From: Flavobacteriaceae bacterium
Lineage (GTDB): Bacteria; Bacteroidota; Bacteroidia; Flavobacteriales; Flavobacteriaceae
Direction: 5' to 3'
NCBI GenBank assembly: GCA_014238425.1
Contig: JABABD010000016.1
Span: 331,602-395,601 of the forward strand
DNA length: 64,000 bases
Shown here: one piece after another, positions 1-8,792 of the stretch
Layout: each line of letters starts with the position of its first letter
Position numbering within the stretch: the first letter of the stretch is position 1
Position numbers and translations under genes: made by a program
Notes under the pieces: generated by a model
Seen by the model: only the letters and a program-made list of their open reading frames with translations
The model's database searches: none
What the model was told of the DNA's origin: nothing

Positions 1-225
1 GTAAGGATACAAATAAGCCACTTGCTTGAAGATGGCAATTTTGTGACAGTGCGATACACATTGTATGTAACTACTATTGAAGATCCTGATGAGGAACGAC
101 CAATGGCACATTTTATCACAATATGGGAACTTAGGGATGGGAAGTTGTTTTTAGGACATGAGATTAGTCAATTAGCAGATGAAAGCCCAGTAAGTCTTAA
201 TTCTTATGAAGAAATTAAACTCTAA
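1..225 (+). CDS. NTF2-like/SnoaL-like protein, 3' part only
   Basis: The frame is open from the first base of the window, so the 5' end of the gene lies outside it; about 74 C-terminal residues are visible. The pattern of alternating beta strands with a basic VRYTLYVTT strand and the late WELRDGKLFLGHE segment is typical of the curved sheet of NTF2-like (SnoaL-type) proteins, small alpha+beta domains that bind hydrophobic ligands or act as isomerases. No catalytic residues can be assigned from this half. It ends about 100 bp before sucD on the same strand, and a promoter-like element in that gap suggests separate transcription. The family call is moderate and the substrate is unknown. Confidence 0.5.
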   Translation, partial: VRIQISHLLEDGNFVTVRYTLYVTTIEDPDEERPMAHFITIWELRDGKLFLGHEISQLADESPVSLNSYEEIKL

Positions 226-253
226 AAGACTTTAAAAAGAGATTTCAAAAAAG

Positions 254-261
254 TACTTTTG
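254..261 (+). promoter_or_regulatory. Candidate -7 promoter element upstream of sucD
   Basis: TACTTTTG matches the Bacteroidota sigma-A -7 consensus TAnnTTTG and lies 67 bp before the sucD start. No convincing -33 TTG is seen upstream, so the assignment rests on the -7 box alone. Confidence 0.4.
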
Positions 262-327
262 CCAAGAATTACCTAATCTTGGAAAAGGAATTCAAAAAAG
301 TAAAAATCAACACAAAGTAATTCATAA

Positions 328-1200
328 ATGAGCGTATTAGTAAATAAGAATTCAAAGATTATCGTACAAGGTTTTACAGGTAGCGAAGGTACATTTCATG
401 CTGGTCAAATGATTGAATACGGAACGAATGTTGTTGGAGGTGTTACACCAGGAAAAGGAGGCCAAAGTCATTTAGATAAACCTGTCTTTAATACAGTACA
501 AGAAGCCGTTGAGCAAGTTGGTGCAGATACGACTATTATTTTTGTGCCACCAGCTTTTGCTGCAGATGCTATTATGGAGGCTGCAGATGCAGGAATAAAA
601 GTGATCATAGCAATTACTGAAGGCATTCCAGTAGCTGATATGATCAAAGCTGCGGATTATATAAAGGAAAGAGATTGTAGACTTATTGGTCCAAATTGCC
701 CAGGAGTTATAACTCCAGAAGAAGCTAAAGTTGGTATTATGCCAGGTTTTGTTTTCAAAAAAGGTAATGTAGGCGTCGTTTCTAAATCAGGTACGTTAAC
801 ATATGAAGCTGCAGATCAAGTAGTAAAACAAGGATTAGGTATAACTACAGCTATAGGTATTGGAGGAGATCCAATAATCGGAACTACTACCAAAGAAGCG
901 GTTGAGCTATTGATCAATGATCCAGAGACTGAATGTGTGGTGATGATTGGTGAAATCGGTGGTCAGTTAGAAGCAGATGCTGCAAAATGGTATCAAGCTA
1001 GTGGAAGCAAGAAACCTATAGTTGGTTTTATTGCAGGAGAAACGGCACCAGCAGGTAGAACCATGGGACATGCAGGAGCTATTGTTGGCGGAAGTGACGA
1101 TACAGCGCAAGCAAAAAAGCGTATCATGAGAGAATGTGGTATCCACGTTGTAGAATCGCCTGCTGAAATAGGCAAAAAAGTAGCTGAAGTTCTTAATTAA
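328..1200 (+). CDS. sucD: Succinate--CoA ligase (ADP-forming), alpha subunit
   Basis: The alpha subunit of succinyl-CoA synthetase interconverts succinyl-CoA and succinate with substrate-level phosphorylation in the TCA cycle, acting as a cytoplasmic partner of SucC. The 290-residue length is standard. The N-terminal CoA-binding Rossmann domain has [14 protein letters not shown] (about 15-28) and [15 protein letters not shown] follows near 122. The phosphohistidine is His248 in GHAGAI, and the ligase-CoA domain continues to the C-terminus. sucC is not in the window, so the two subunits are not adjacent here; split sucC and sucD loci are common in this phylum. A strong terminator follows immediately, so this looks like a single-gene unit. 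Confidence 0.98.
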   Translation: MSVLVNKNSKIIVQGFTGSEGTFHAGQMIEYGTNVVGGVTPGKGGQSHLDKPVFNTVQEAVEQVGADTTIIFVPPAFAADAIMEAADAGIKVIIAITEGIPVADMIKAADYIKERDCRLIGPNCPGVITPEEAKVGIMPGFVFKKGNVGVVSKSGTLTYEAADQVVKQGLGITTAIGIGGDPIIGTTTKEAVELLINDPETECVVMIGEIGGQLEADAAKWYQASGSKKPIVGFIAGETAPAGRTMGHAGAIVGGSDDTAQAKKRIMRECGIHVVESPAEIGKKVAEVLN

Positions 1201-1214
1201 GAATGTAAACGATA

Positions 1215-1253
1215 ATAAAAAAAGCCTGTAATTTTAATTACAGGCTTTTTTTA
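1215..1253. terminator. Bidirectional rho-independent terminator, sucD / S9 peptidase
   Basis: A-rich run, then AAGCCTGTAAT and its complement ATTACAGGCTT around a four-base loop, then a T-run. The flanking A and T tracts make it symmetric, so it can stop transcription of sucD (+) and of the convergent peptidase gene (-). Confidence 0.9.
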
Positions 1254-1267
1254 TTATACTACTATAA

Positions 1268-3190
1268 CTACATTTTGATTTTTTCTTTTAGATGTGCATC
1301 CAAAAATCCAACCATTCCATTATAGAAGTCAAATCTATTTTCTTCATTTCTAAAACCATGACCTTCATTTTTCTTAAGCATATATTCAACAACAACACCT
1401 TTTTCTCTTAAGGCCTCTACCATCTGGTCTGATTCTGCTTGGACTACACGAGGATCGTTAGCGCCTTGAGCTATAAACAAGGCAGCTTGGATTTTATCGA
1501 CATGAAAAACAGGACTGTTGGCTTTCATCATGACACTGTCCTTTGTCTTTGGATCACCTACCATTTCATAGAGCATTTTCTTATAAGGCTCCCAGTATGG
1601 AGGTATAGTCTCCATGAATGTAAAGAGGTTGGAAACACCAACATAATCAACTGCCGCAGCATATAGATCTGGTGTATTCGTAATTCCGGCCAAGGTAGCA
1701 TAACCACCGTAACTTCCTCCATAAATAGCAATTCTCTTTGGGTCTGCAATTCCTTCATCAATAAGCCATCGTGCACCATCAGTTACATCATTTTGCATTT
1801 CCTGTCCCCATTTCTTGAAAGAACTTTCCCAGAAAGCTCTACCGTAACCCGTAGAACCTCTAAAGTTCATTTGAAGTACTGCATAACCTCTATTGGCCAA
1901 TAATTGCACTTCAGAGTTAAAGCCCCAATTATCACGAGCCCATGGACCGCCATGAGGATTGATGACTACCGGAAGGTCCTTTGGAATAATGCCTACAGGT
2001 AACGTAAGGTAGCCGTTGATGGTCAAACCATCTCTAGATGTATAAGTGATGGGTTTCATTTCTGCCATATGACTTGAATTGATCCAAGGACTTAAATCTG
2101 CTAAATGGTCAATATTACCTGATTCCTTATCATAATAGTAATAAGATCCTCTAGTTTTGTCATTGCCTAAGTAAATCAAGAACTTGTTTTCCTTCTTGTT
2201 GCTTGACGTGATGTAGTATTCGTTATCAGCCCCTAATTTATCTTCGAGAAGCGTAAACAGATCTTTTGATTCTTTATCTAAGAAATGGCGATTTAATTTC
2301 GCCTTGGTATAGTTAATAAATATAGGGGTTTTACGTTCAGAAGAGTATGAGATACCATCGACATCTACATCTTTGTCAATAAAAATCTCTTCTAATTCTT
2401 TTTTCTCTTTAAGGTCGTATTTGACTACTGCGGTCTTATCTCTTCCTAGATTTGATAAGGCGTATACAACATCACCGTTATCAAAATCAAAAAACTGTGG
2501 TGCTAAGGTCTCCTTAAAGTTAGTAGTAATGACCTCTTCAAATGGTGTTTTCTCATTGCTTCTGTACATAATTGTGTTATCTACACCATTAGTTACGTAA
2601 GCCAATCTCAAATTACCATTATGGTCAGTTCCCCAACCAGTTATATTCCCAGGATTTTCATAAAGTAGTTTTAGCTCACCAGAATCTATGTTCAATTCGT
2701 ACGGATCGAACACTTGAGGTATTCTTTGGTTTAGGCCAATGATCATTTTACTTTGATCGTGTTCAAGATCATCAATTATTTGAGCTCTTACACCATCAAA
2801 AGGCGTAAGGTCTTTCTCGTTTGTACCGTCTTTGTTGACAGCGTAGAGATGAAAATTTTCATCACCACCTTTATCTCTAACGTATACTAGGCGATTATCA
2901 TTGGCCCAAAAATAACCTGATAGATCTCGATCTTCTACACTAGTAACGCGAATGACATTATCACTGTCAAACTTTTTGACGTGTATGTTCATTCGGTTCT
3001 TATAAGGCGCCATATAGGCTACATATTCCCCATTAGGAGATAAACGAAAGGTTCTTTTTTCAGAATTCTTGAAAAAATCCTCTACAGGGATTTCGGGAGC
3101 GGGTTCAAGTTTTGCTACACTTTCTTTTGTGTCTTGTTTACAGGACAGCATAAAAAGTGTCAATGCGGTTAAAACGACTAGTTTTTTCAT
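1268..3190 (-). CDS. S9 family (prolyl oligopeptidase-type) peptidase lipoprotein
   Basis: An extracytoplasmic serine peptidase that cleaves short peptides, often after proline. Residues 1-17 are a lipoprotein signal ending in LSC (lipidated Cys17). Residues about 40-370 form the beta-propeller, with repeated sheet blocks such as LVYVRDKGGDENFHLY. Residues about 375-640 form the alpha/beta-hydrolase domain. Catalytic Ser493 sits in GGSYGG, Asp579 in GANDP and His611 in EGHGF. HGGPWARDNWGF near 413 is the usual oxyanion region. At 640 residues the length fits the DPP/ACPH-like S9 branch. It is convergent with sucD and divergent from fabG. Confidence 0.95.
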   Translation of the reverse strand: MKKLVVLTALTLFMLSCKQDTKESVAKLEPAPEIPVEDFFKNSEKRTFRLSPNGEYVAYMAPYKNRMNIHVKKFDSDNVIRVTSVEDRDLSGYFWANDNRLVYVRDKGGDENFHLYAVNKDGTNEKDLTPFDGVRAQIIDDLEHDQSKMIIGLNQRIPQVFDPYELNIDSGELKLLYENPGNITGWGTDHNGNLRLAYVTNGVDNTIMYRSNEKTPFEEVITTNFKETLAPQFFDFDNGDVVYALSNLGRDKTAVVKYDLKEKKELEEIFIDKDVDVDGISYSSERKTPIFINYTKAKLNRHFLDKESKDLFTLLEDKLGADNEYYITSSNKKENKFLIYLGNDKTRGSYYYYDKESGNIDHLADLSPWINSSHMAEMKPITYTSRDGLTINGYLTLPVGIIPKDLPVVINPHGGPWARDNWGFNSEVQLLANRGYAVLQMNFRGSTGYGRAFWESSFKKWGQEMQNDVTDGARWLIDEGIADPKRIAIYGGSYGGYATLAGITNTPDLYAAAVDYVGVSNLFTFMETIPPYWEPYKKMLYEMVGDPKTKDSVMMKANSPVFHVDKIQAALFIAQGANDPRVVQAESDQMVEALREKGVVVEYMLKKNEGHGFRNEENRFDFYNGMVGFLDAHLKEKIKM

Positions 3191-3308
3191 AAAGTTAAAT
3201 TTTGATTGTATGTCAATAAGACTGCCATGGAATAATATTGTTACAAAAAATTAACTTTTTTATAAGAAAAGTGCTGATTTCATAAGTGTTTCTAGCCAAC
3301 AATTTTAG

Positions 3309-3316
3309 TATATTTG
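3309..3316 (+). promoter_or_regulatory. Candidate -7 element for fabG
   Basis: TATATTTG matches TAnnTTTG and lies 27 bp before the ATG at 3344. An in-frame TTG at 3314 falls inside this element, so it is probably not the real start; the promoter decides for the downstream ATG. Confidence 0.55.
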
Positions 3317-3343
3317 AATCACTATAAAGCCAAACCAAAACAT

Positions 3344-4090
3344 ATGAAATTACTCGAAGGAAAAACAGCTATAATCACAGGTGCAAGTCGTGGAATAGGA
3401 AGAGGGATCGCTCAGGTATTTGCACAACAGGGCGCTAACGTGGCTTTTACCTATAATTCATCTGTAGAAGCATCTAATCAATTAGAAAAAGAGTTACAAG
3501 CTTTGGGAGTAAAAGCAAAAGGATATAAAAGTAATGCTGCTAATTTTAAGCAAGCATTAGATTTGGTAGACTATGTTCTAGAAGAATTTGGAACCATTGA
3601 TATATTGGTTAACAATGCGGGCATTACTAAAGACAACTTATTGATGCGTATGAGCGAAGACGATTTTGATCGCGTTATTGAGGTCAATTTAAAGTCTGTA
3701 TTCAATATGACTAAAGCTGTTCAGACGACGTTCTTGAAACAACGAAAAGGCTCAATAATTAATATGAGTTCTGTAGTAGGCGTGAAGGGAAATGCTGGTC
3801 AAACCAATTATGCAGCATCAAAGGCCGGAATTATAGGATTTTCTAAATCTATTGCATTAGAGTTAGGTTCAAGAAATGTAAGAAGTAATGTGATTGCACC
3901 TGGTTTTATTGAAACAGAAATGACAGCTAAGCTAGATGAGAATCAAGTAAAAGAATGGAGAAAAGCCATTCCTTTGCGACGTGGTGGATCTCCTGAAGAT
4001 GTTGCCAATGTATGCCTGTTCTTGGCAAGTGACATGTCATCTTACGTAACAGGTCAGACCATACATGTAGATGGAGGAATGCTTACTTAA
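3344..4090 (+). CDS. fabG: 3-oxoacyl-ACP reductase-type SDR
   Basis: Short-chain dehydrogenase that reduces 3-oxoacyl-ACP to 3-hydroxyacyl-ACP with NADPH in type II fatty-acid synthesis. The Rossmann motif TGASRGIGRG (about 11-20), NNAG (about 88-91), catalytic Ser in INMSSVV and the YxxxK pair in NYAASKAG (about 153-160) are intact. The C-terminus GQTIHVDGGM is characteristic of FabG. Starting at the ATG at 3344 gives 248 residues, the usual length; a TTG ten codons upstream overlaps the promoter. The next gene starts 14 bp downstream, so co-transcription with the secreted protein and the VWA protein is likely. Confidence 0.95.
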   Translation: MKLLEGKTAIITGASRGIGRGIAQVFAQQGANVAFTYNSSVEASNQLEKELQALGVKAKGYKSNAANFKQALDLVDYVLEEFGTIDILVNNAGITKDNLLMRMSEDDFDRVIEVNLKSVFNMTKAVQTTFLKQRKGSIINMSSVVGVKGNAGQTNYAASKAGIIGFSKSIALELGSRNVRSNVIAPGFIETEMTAKLDENQVKEWRKAIPLRRGGSPEDVANVCLFLASDMSSYVTGQTIHVDGGMLT

Positions 4091-4103
4091 GATATTAAAA
4101 TAT

Positions 4104-4661
4104 ATGAGAAATCTATTGGTACTTTTTGCAATGCTATTCTATTCATTTGCTTGTTTTTCACAAGATACAGAATGGATAACTGTGAAAAGCATAGAAAAAG
4201 GATATAGAATAGACTTCCCCGGTGAGGCAAAAGACAATTCTCAGGATGTTCAAACTGAAAAGGGGACTGTTATAATGCACACATACCAACTTCAGCCAGT
4301 CAATAGCGATAATCTAATTTATATGACATCGTTTACGGAATACCCTGAAAGTTTTTTTTCAGATGGTTTGGACACTTTAGAAAAACAAACTAAAGTGCTA
4401 AATAACTCTGTAAATGGAGCAGTTACAAATACAAAAGGCACTTTAGTTTCGGATGAAAAAATCTTGTTTAATGGTTTTAATGGAAGGAAAGTCAAAATAT
4501 CTATAAATCCAGGTGGAGAGAGCTATATAATTACTATGAAAATAGTTTTAACAGATTTTAAATTATACCTAGTACAAACTATTGCATTAAAAGGAAAAGA
4601 AGATAATCTTGACGGTTCTCACTTTTTTGATTCTTTCGAACTGATTAGTGTAAAACAATAA
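4104..4661 (+). CDS. Secreted protein of unknown function (PsbP-like appearance)
   Basis: About 185 residues beginning at the ATG at 4104; a longer in-frame start at 4071 would overlap fabG and precede the signal peptide, so it is not preferred. Residues 1-19 form a signal peptide (LLVLFAMLFYSFACFSQ, cleavage after SQ likely). The mature part opens with a strand like YRIDFPGEAK, then mixed beta strands ending in HFFDSFELI, a layout seen in small secreted proteins resembling PsbP/LpqN-type folds; this resemblance is by eye. It sits 14 bp after fabG and 5 bp before the VWA gene. No catalytic motif is seen. Function unknown. Confidence 0.75.
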   Translation: MRNLLVLFAMLFYSFACFSQDTEWITVKSIEKGYRIDFPGEAKDNSQDVQTEKGTVIMHTYQLQPVNSDNLIYMTSFTEYPESFFSDGLDTLEKQTKVLNNSVNGAVTNTKGTLVSDEKILFNGFNGRKVKISINPGGESYIITMKIVLTDFKLYLVQTIALKGKEDNLDGSHFFDSFELISVKQ

Positions 4662-4666
4662 TTTTT

Positions 4667-6700
4667 TTGGATATAGAGAATCTCTTATATATTATCATTG
4701 CAGGAATCATAGCGCTATTATTAGCGCTTTTTCAGTATTGGTTTTCAGCAAAACAAAAAGGTAAGCAATGGATGCTATATACCTTTTTGAGATTTGTGAG
4801 TATCTTTTCATTGCTCTTATTGCTCATTAATCCTAAGTTTGAGCAAGTGTCTTATGTAAACGAAAAACCTAACTTGATCGTAGCTGTAGATAATTCAGAA
4901 TCGGTTACGTATCTCAAACAAAATGAGAATACAGAAACGTTAGTGCATAATATTCTTAATAGTACCAGACTCAATGAGCGCTTTAATATAGATACTTATG
5001 TTTTTGGGAATGATTTAAAAGCAACGGACTCTATCACATTTACTGATAAACAAACTAATGTGTCATCCATTTTCAACGAGTTGTCACAAATTTACAAGAC
5101 TACTAACGCACCAACACTTATTATTTCAGATGGCAATCAAACCTATGGTAGCGACTATGAATTTGTTTCTGATAGATATGACCAGCCGATTTTCCCGATT
5201 ATTCTTGGAGATACAATTACCTATGCCGATTTACGTATCCAACGATTAAATGTCAACCGTTATGCGTACCTAAAGAATCGGTTTCCTGTAGAAGTTATAC
5301 TGACCTATAATGGCAATGATGATATTAATTCAAGATTTGTTGTCACTTCAGGAAATAGCACTATTTATAGCAAGCCTATATCTTTTTCGAAAGAACATAG
5401 TTCTCAAATACTCAATTTCGATTTACCAGCAAATAGAGTAGGGGTACTAAGTTATACAGCACGGATTATTCCGCTAGATATTGAAAAAAACAGAGCCAAT
5501 AATGATAAGGCTTTTGCAGTCGAAGTCATTGATCAAAAAACCAATGTAGCTATTATAAGTGATATTTTACATCCTGATCTAGGAGCCTTAAAGAAGTCCA
5601 TCGAAAGTAATGAACAGCGTTCGGTTACGTTTTTGAAACCTACGATGAATGTCAATTTGCTTGACGATTACCAGCTCGTTATTTTATATCAACCTAATGC
5701 TAAATTTAGAAGCATATTTGATGTTATTGACTCAAGCAACAAAAATCACTGTATCATCACAGGATCTCAAACAGATTGGAGGTTCTTGAATAGTGCTATT
5801 GACTATCTTAATAAAGATTTAACTAATCAGACAGAAAATTACCAGGCAATTCTTAATACGGGTTATAATACGTTTATTATTGACGCTCTAAAATTCAATA
5901 GCTTTCCGCCACTAACATCATCGTTTGGAGATATTGAGTTTTCGAGTCCTGTTGAAACCATATTGTTTAAAAAAATAGGTAATGTTGATACTGAACAAGC
6001 CTTATTAGCGACCCTCGAAACTGGTGACCAAAGACAAGCATTATTGTTTGGAGAAGGCATATGGAAATGGCGTGCTCAAAGCTATTTGAACAATAGATCC
6101 TTTAATGAGTTTGATAATTTTATAGGAAAGTTGGTGCAGTACTTGGCGTCTAACAAGCGTCGTAATAGGTTAAGTGTTGACTATGAGTCTTTTTATGATG
6201 GTAGTAGTCCTGTAAAAGTGTCTGCCCAATTCTTTGATAAGAATTATCAATTTGATAATCGAGGTAATTTGAATATAGTGGTGAGAGATAAAGCGTCTAA
6301 TGAGTCTAGAACACTGCCTTTTATTTTGAACAACACCAACTACGAAGTAGATCTGAGTAGTCTTCCTGCCTCAGAATATGCATTTACAGTTTCAGTGGCA
6401 AACGAAGGATTAAAACAATCTGGAAATTTCACCATCCTAAATTTCAATGTTGAACAGCAATTCTTAAATGCGGATGTAACAAAGCTCCAACGTTTAGCTA
6501 CTAATAGTAATGGAAGATCTTATTTCATCGGAAATACTGATAGTTTGGTGTCACAATTAATCAACGATAAACGCTTCGCAATCATTCAAAAAAGTACCAA
6601 AAAAGTAGTACCTTTAATAGATTGGAAATACCTTTTAGCCCTCATTGCTTTGAGTCTTGCAATTGAATGGTTTATGAGAAAATATAACGGACTCATCTAA
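4667..6700 (+). CDS. VWA/BatA-like membrane protein
   Basis: A 677-residue inner-membrane protein. Two hydrophobic segments open it (about 6-25 and 33-53), as in the BatA N-terminal domain. A von Willebrand A-type region follows with a MIDAS-like DNSESV near 74-79 and ISDGNQ later. A long beta-rich periplasmic part contains Ig-like strands, and one C-terminal membrane helix is followed by IEWFMRKYNGLI. The start is TTG at 4667, 6 bp after the previous stop; no ATG fits before the first membrane segment. Proteins of this type are found in flavobacteria as large uncharacterised VWA-domain proteins. The role is inferred to be assembly or stress-related envelope function, but is not established. 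Confidence 0.75.
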   Translation: MDIENLLYIIIAGIIALLLALFQYWFSAKQKGKQWMLYTFLRFVSIFSLLLLLINPKFEQVSYVNEKPNLIVAVDNSESVTYLKQNENTETLVHNILNSTRLNERFNIDTYVFGNDLKATDSITFTDKQTNVSSIFNELSQIYKTTNAPTLIISDGNQTYGSDYEFVSDRYDQPIFPIILGDTITYADLRIQRLNVNRYAYLKNRFPVEVILTYNGNDDINSRFVVTSGNSTIYSKPISFSKEHSSQILNFDLPANRVGVLSYTARIIPLDIEKNRANNDKAFAVEVIDQKTNVAIISDILHPDLGALKKSIESNEQRSVTFLKPTMNVNLLDDYQLVILYQPNAKFRSIFDVIDSSNKNHCIITGSQTDWRFLNSAIDYLNKDLTNQTENYQAILNTGYNTFIIDALKFNSFPPLTSSFGDIEFSSPVETILFKKIGNVDTEQALLATLETGDQRQALLFGEGIWKWRAQSYLNNRSFNEFDNFIGKLVQYLASNKRRNRLSVDYESFYDGSSPVKVSAQFFDKNYQFDNRGNLNIVVRDKASNESRTLPFILNNTNYEVDLSSLPASEYAFTVSVANEGLKQSGNFTILNFNVEQQFLNADVTKLQRLATNSNGRSYFIGNTDSLVSQLINDKRFAIIQKSTKKVVPLIDWKYLLALIALSLAIEWFMRKYNGLI

Positions 6701-6719
6701 AACTAAAAACAAGAAAACC

Positions 6720-7535
6720 ATGGAAAAATTACCTAAAATTGCATTACCCTTTATATTCATATTGGTAGTGCTCGTTATTATCATATCTAAATCTGCCGTT
6801 ACTATAGGTTCTGGTGAAGCTGGAGTGCTTTACAAGACTTTTGATAATGGTGTGGTCACAGATGCTCCACCTTTAGGGGAAGGCTTTCACTTAGTAGCAC
6901 CTTGGAATAAGGTAATTGTTTACGAAGTGCGTCAGCAAGAATTATTCGAAAAAATGAAAGTGCTGTCTTCTAACGGATTAGAAATACAAATCGATGCCTC
7001 AGCATGGTACGAACCTGTGTATGATCAGTTAGGAAACTTACATCAATCATTAGGCGAAGGCTATTTACAGCGTGTCATCCAGCCTGCTATTCGTTCTGCG
7101 GCACGTAGTGTAGTAGGTCGTTATACACCAGAGCAATTGTATTCGAGTAAGCGTGATGCCATCCAAGATGAGATCTTTGCAGAAACAAAGAAGATTCTTG
7201 AGAAGCAATTTGTGCAATTAAACGAGGTCTTAGTGCGTGATGTCACTTTGCCAAATACCATTAAGGAAGCTATAGAGCGTAAACTAAGACAGGAGCAAGA
7301 GTCTTTAGAATATGAGTTTAGATTAGTAACAGCTGCTAAAGAAGCTGAGAAAGTAATTATTGAAGCACAAGGTAAAGCAGATGCCAATAGAATATTGAGT
7401 GCTTCTCTAACAGACAAGATCCTTCAGGATAAAGGTATTGATGCGACACTTAAATTATCGGAATCACCAAACAGTAAAGTGGTGATCGTTGGTGGTGGAG
7501 ACAAGGGATTGCCTTTGATTTTGGGTAATAATTAG
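6720..7535 (+). CDS. Prohibitin/SPFH-domain membrane protein
   Basis: A 271-residue prohibitin-family protein. An N-terminal membrane anchor (about 8-26, FIFILVVLVIIISKSAV) is followed by the SPFH band-7 domain (about 27-200), including GEGFHLVAPWNKV and VRQQELFEKMKVLSS. A charged coiled coil (about 190-235, rich in K, E, A and Q) leads to a short hydrophobic tail with VVIVGGGDKGLPLIL. SPFH proteins form large ring scaffolds that organise membrane proteases and lipid microdomains. The gene follows the VWA gene by 19 bp and is closed by a strong terminator, so it is the last member of the fabG-to-prohibitin unit. Confidence 0.92.
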   Translation: MEKLPKIALPFIFILVVLVIIISKSAVTIGSGEAGVLYKTFDNGVVTDAPPLGEGFHLVAPWNKVIVYEVRQQELFEKMKVLSSNGLEIQIDASAWYEPVYDQLGNLHQSLGEGYLQRVIQPAIRSAARSVVGRYTPEQLYSSKRDAIQDEIFAETKKILEKQFVQLNEVLVRDVTLPNTIKEAIERKLRQEQESLEYEFRLVTAAKEAEKVIIEAQGKADANRILSASLTDKILQDKGIDATLKLSESPNSKVVIVGGGDKGLPLILGNN

Positions 7536-7552
7536 AATTGATAATGCACATC

Positions 7553-7599
7553 AAAAGGTACTATTATCCGAGTATATTTTCGGGATAATAGTACCTTTT
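7553..7599 (+). terminator. Rho-independent terminator after the prohibitin gene
   Basis: A perfect 17-bp stem (7553-7569 with 7583-7599) has GGTACTATTATCC as its 5' core and a 13-base loop. The 3' arm ends in CCTTTT, then G and TT. It separates the housekeeping operon from the cassette-like island that begins at once downstream. Confidence 0.88.
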
Positions 7600-7614
7600 G
7601 TTATGATATAACGA

Positions 7615-7624
7615 GTTGCCCACA
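7615..7624 (+). repeat. 3' end of a cassette-boundary repeat (first boundary)
   Basis: GTTGCCCACA just before the gene at 7627 is the exact reverse complement of TGTGGGCAAC at 8247-8256 just after it, so the gene is bracketed by an inverted pair. The surrounding ACGAGTTGCCCACAATATG matches the 3' ends of the full repeats downstream. The rest of this copy is missing; the prohibitin terminator lies where it would be. Confidence 0.6.
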
Positions 7625-7626
7625 AT

Positions 7627-8241
7627 ATGAAAAAAACTTTGAAACAGATATTAAAACTTGGATTTCTGTTATTCGGAATTATTGTTTATGGACAAGAATT
7701 TAAATTTGACATTCAGAATACCTCACTTTCAGAATACTTGGAAATGGAACAAAATTTAGGTAGTGAAAGAATTCAAACTATTCGAAATCACGTTTCATCA
7801 AATGGAAATGCACAACCAATAAAATTTAAGCGTGAACAAAAAATTATATCTGACTTAGTCGCTTATTATTATTTTAAAGAAAAGGACTCTGTAATGTCTC
7901 ATATCCTTTACGAATGGGATGAAAGCTTACTTACCTTAAAACCAAATTCTAAAGAGAAAAAATCAAAGGAATATCAAATAGCCTTAATTGAAAATTTCAA
8001 TGAATTGGAAAAAAAACTGACTGAACTTTATGGTGAACCGAATTCGAAAGGAGACCTGTCTGATTTAAAACAAGCTGAACTAAAAGGGGGCTTGAAAAAG
8101 AATGACAAATGGTACCCAGATGACAATACAGAAATCGAAATGTATATTGTAATTTCTAACTATTATAAAAAAAGTGGAATGATTACAATAGCACCAACAC
8201 ACAGAATAAGACTATATATTAGAAAATTAAAAACTGAATAA
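7627..8241 (+). CDS. Secreted protein of unknown function (cassette gene 1)
   Basis: A 204-residue product with a signal peptide (about 1-23, LGFLLFGIIVYGQ, cleavage after GQ). The mature part is highly charged (Lys, Glu) and mostly predicted helix plus a few strands; a C-terminal region TEIEMYIVISNYYKKSG resembles the beta strands of small periplasmic proteins. I recognise no domain and no catalytic motif. It is bracketed by inverted GTTGCCCACA/TGTGGGCAAC sequences and lies between a terminator and a full 139-nt palindromic repeat, so it forms a discrete one-gene unit. Such isolated, lineage-specific secreted genes are typical of accessory islands. Confidence 0.7.
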   Translation: MKKTLKQILKLGFLLFGIIVYGQEFKFDIQNTSLSEYLEMEQNLGSERIQTIRNHVSSNGNAQPIKFKREQKIISDLVAYYYFKEKDSVMSHILYEWDESLLTLKPNSKEKKSKEYQIALIENFNELEKKLTELYGEPNSKGDLSDLKQAELKGGLKKNDKWYPDDNTEIEMYIVISNYYKKSGMITIAPTHRIRLYIRKLKTE

Positions 8242-8246
8242 AATAC

Positions 8247-8385
8247 TGTGGGCAACAACGTGTATAATTAATTGCTTGGTTCAGGTCTACACAGAAAATT
8301 TCTTCGGAATTTTCTGTGGCTCATGTTTGTTTACTAAATTAGTTGCTGAAACACGCAACTAACCATACACAAGACCGTTGCCAAC
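8247..8385 (+). repeat. Full attC-like palindromic intergenic repeat, copy A
   Basis: 139 nt that fold end to end. The outer 5' part GGGCAACAACGTGTATAATT pairs imperfectly with the 3' part ACCATACACAAGACCGTTGCC, with unpaired bases interspersed. The centre is a perfect 10-bp hairpin, ACAGAAAATT (8291-8300) with AATTTTCTGT (8308-8317), 7-nt loop. Copy B at 9245-9382 shares the ends and the internal AACCATACAC but has an unrelated central hairpin. From memory, similar sequences occur in many flavobacterial genomes between small orphan genes; this is recollection, not a search. Confidence 0.75.
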
Positions 8386-8388
8386 AAT

Positions 8389-8748
8389 ATGAAGAAAATC
8401 TATTACCTTTTTGTATTTATCTTTTGCTTTCAAATTTCAACAGCTCAAAAGCGAAAATGCTATATCAAAATGTTTGAATTTGACTCAAAATATGAAAAGA
8501 AAAAAATAGACTGTGAAAAATTCGATGAAATGCATGATGGTATAATTACTAAAGAGGATTCCATCATTAATCGACAATACAAAATAAAGTTAGCTAAATA
8601 TCAAGAAAAACTTGTTGAATTAGGATATGAATTTGAGGCTAATGGTAAATTGTCAAAAGCTTTTATAAAAGCTCATCATAAATATTTGAGGAAAATAAAA
8701 AAAGCTAATCGGAATTCCAAAAGGCGAGAAAATAAGACGGATAAATAA
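8389..8748 (+). CDS. Small basic secreted protein, unknown (cassette gene 2)
   Basis: 119 residues with a clean signal peptide (YYLFVFIFCFQISTAQ, cleavage after AQ at about 19). The mature part is very lysine-rich and helical; two cysteines (in KRKCYIK and DCEK) could pair. No family recognised. The gene is flanked by perfect inverted 9-mers: GTTGCCAAC at 8377-8385, 3 bp before the ATG, and GTTGGCAAC at 8757-8765, 8 bp after the stop. It therefore looks like a second one-gene cassette. There is no room for a normal promoter between the repeat and the start, so transcription would depend on the repeat itself or on read-through. Confidence 0.65.
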   Translation: MKKIYYLFVFIFCFQISTAQKRKCYIKMFEFDSKYEKKKIDCEKFDEMHDGIITKEDSIINRQYKIKLAKYQEKLVELGYEFEANGKLSKAFIKAHHKYLRKIKKANRNSKRRENKTDK

Positions 8749-8756
8749 AAAATACA

Positions 8757-8792
8757 GTTGGCAACAAGCTAAAACACTAATTCAATAAGGCT
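8757..8792 (+). repeat. Truncated cassette-boundary repeat
   Basis: Only the 5' terminus of the repeat is present: GTTGGCAACAAGC, then AAAACACTAATTC, directly before the ATG at 8793. The central hairpin and 3' arm seen in the full copies are absent. This is a deletion remnant or a solo end, and cassette 3 now lacks a full upstream boundary. Confidence 0.5.

Noticed and set aside
7121..7417. 98-codon minus-strand frame in the prohibitin gene
   Set aside because: Antisense shadow of the SPFH gene; no signal and no separate promoter.
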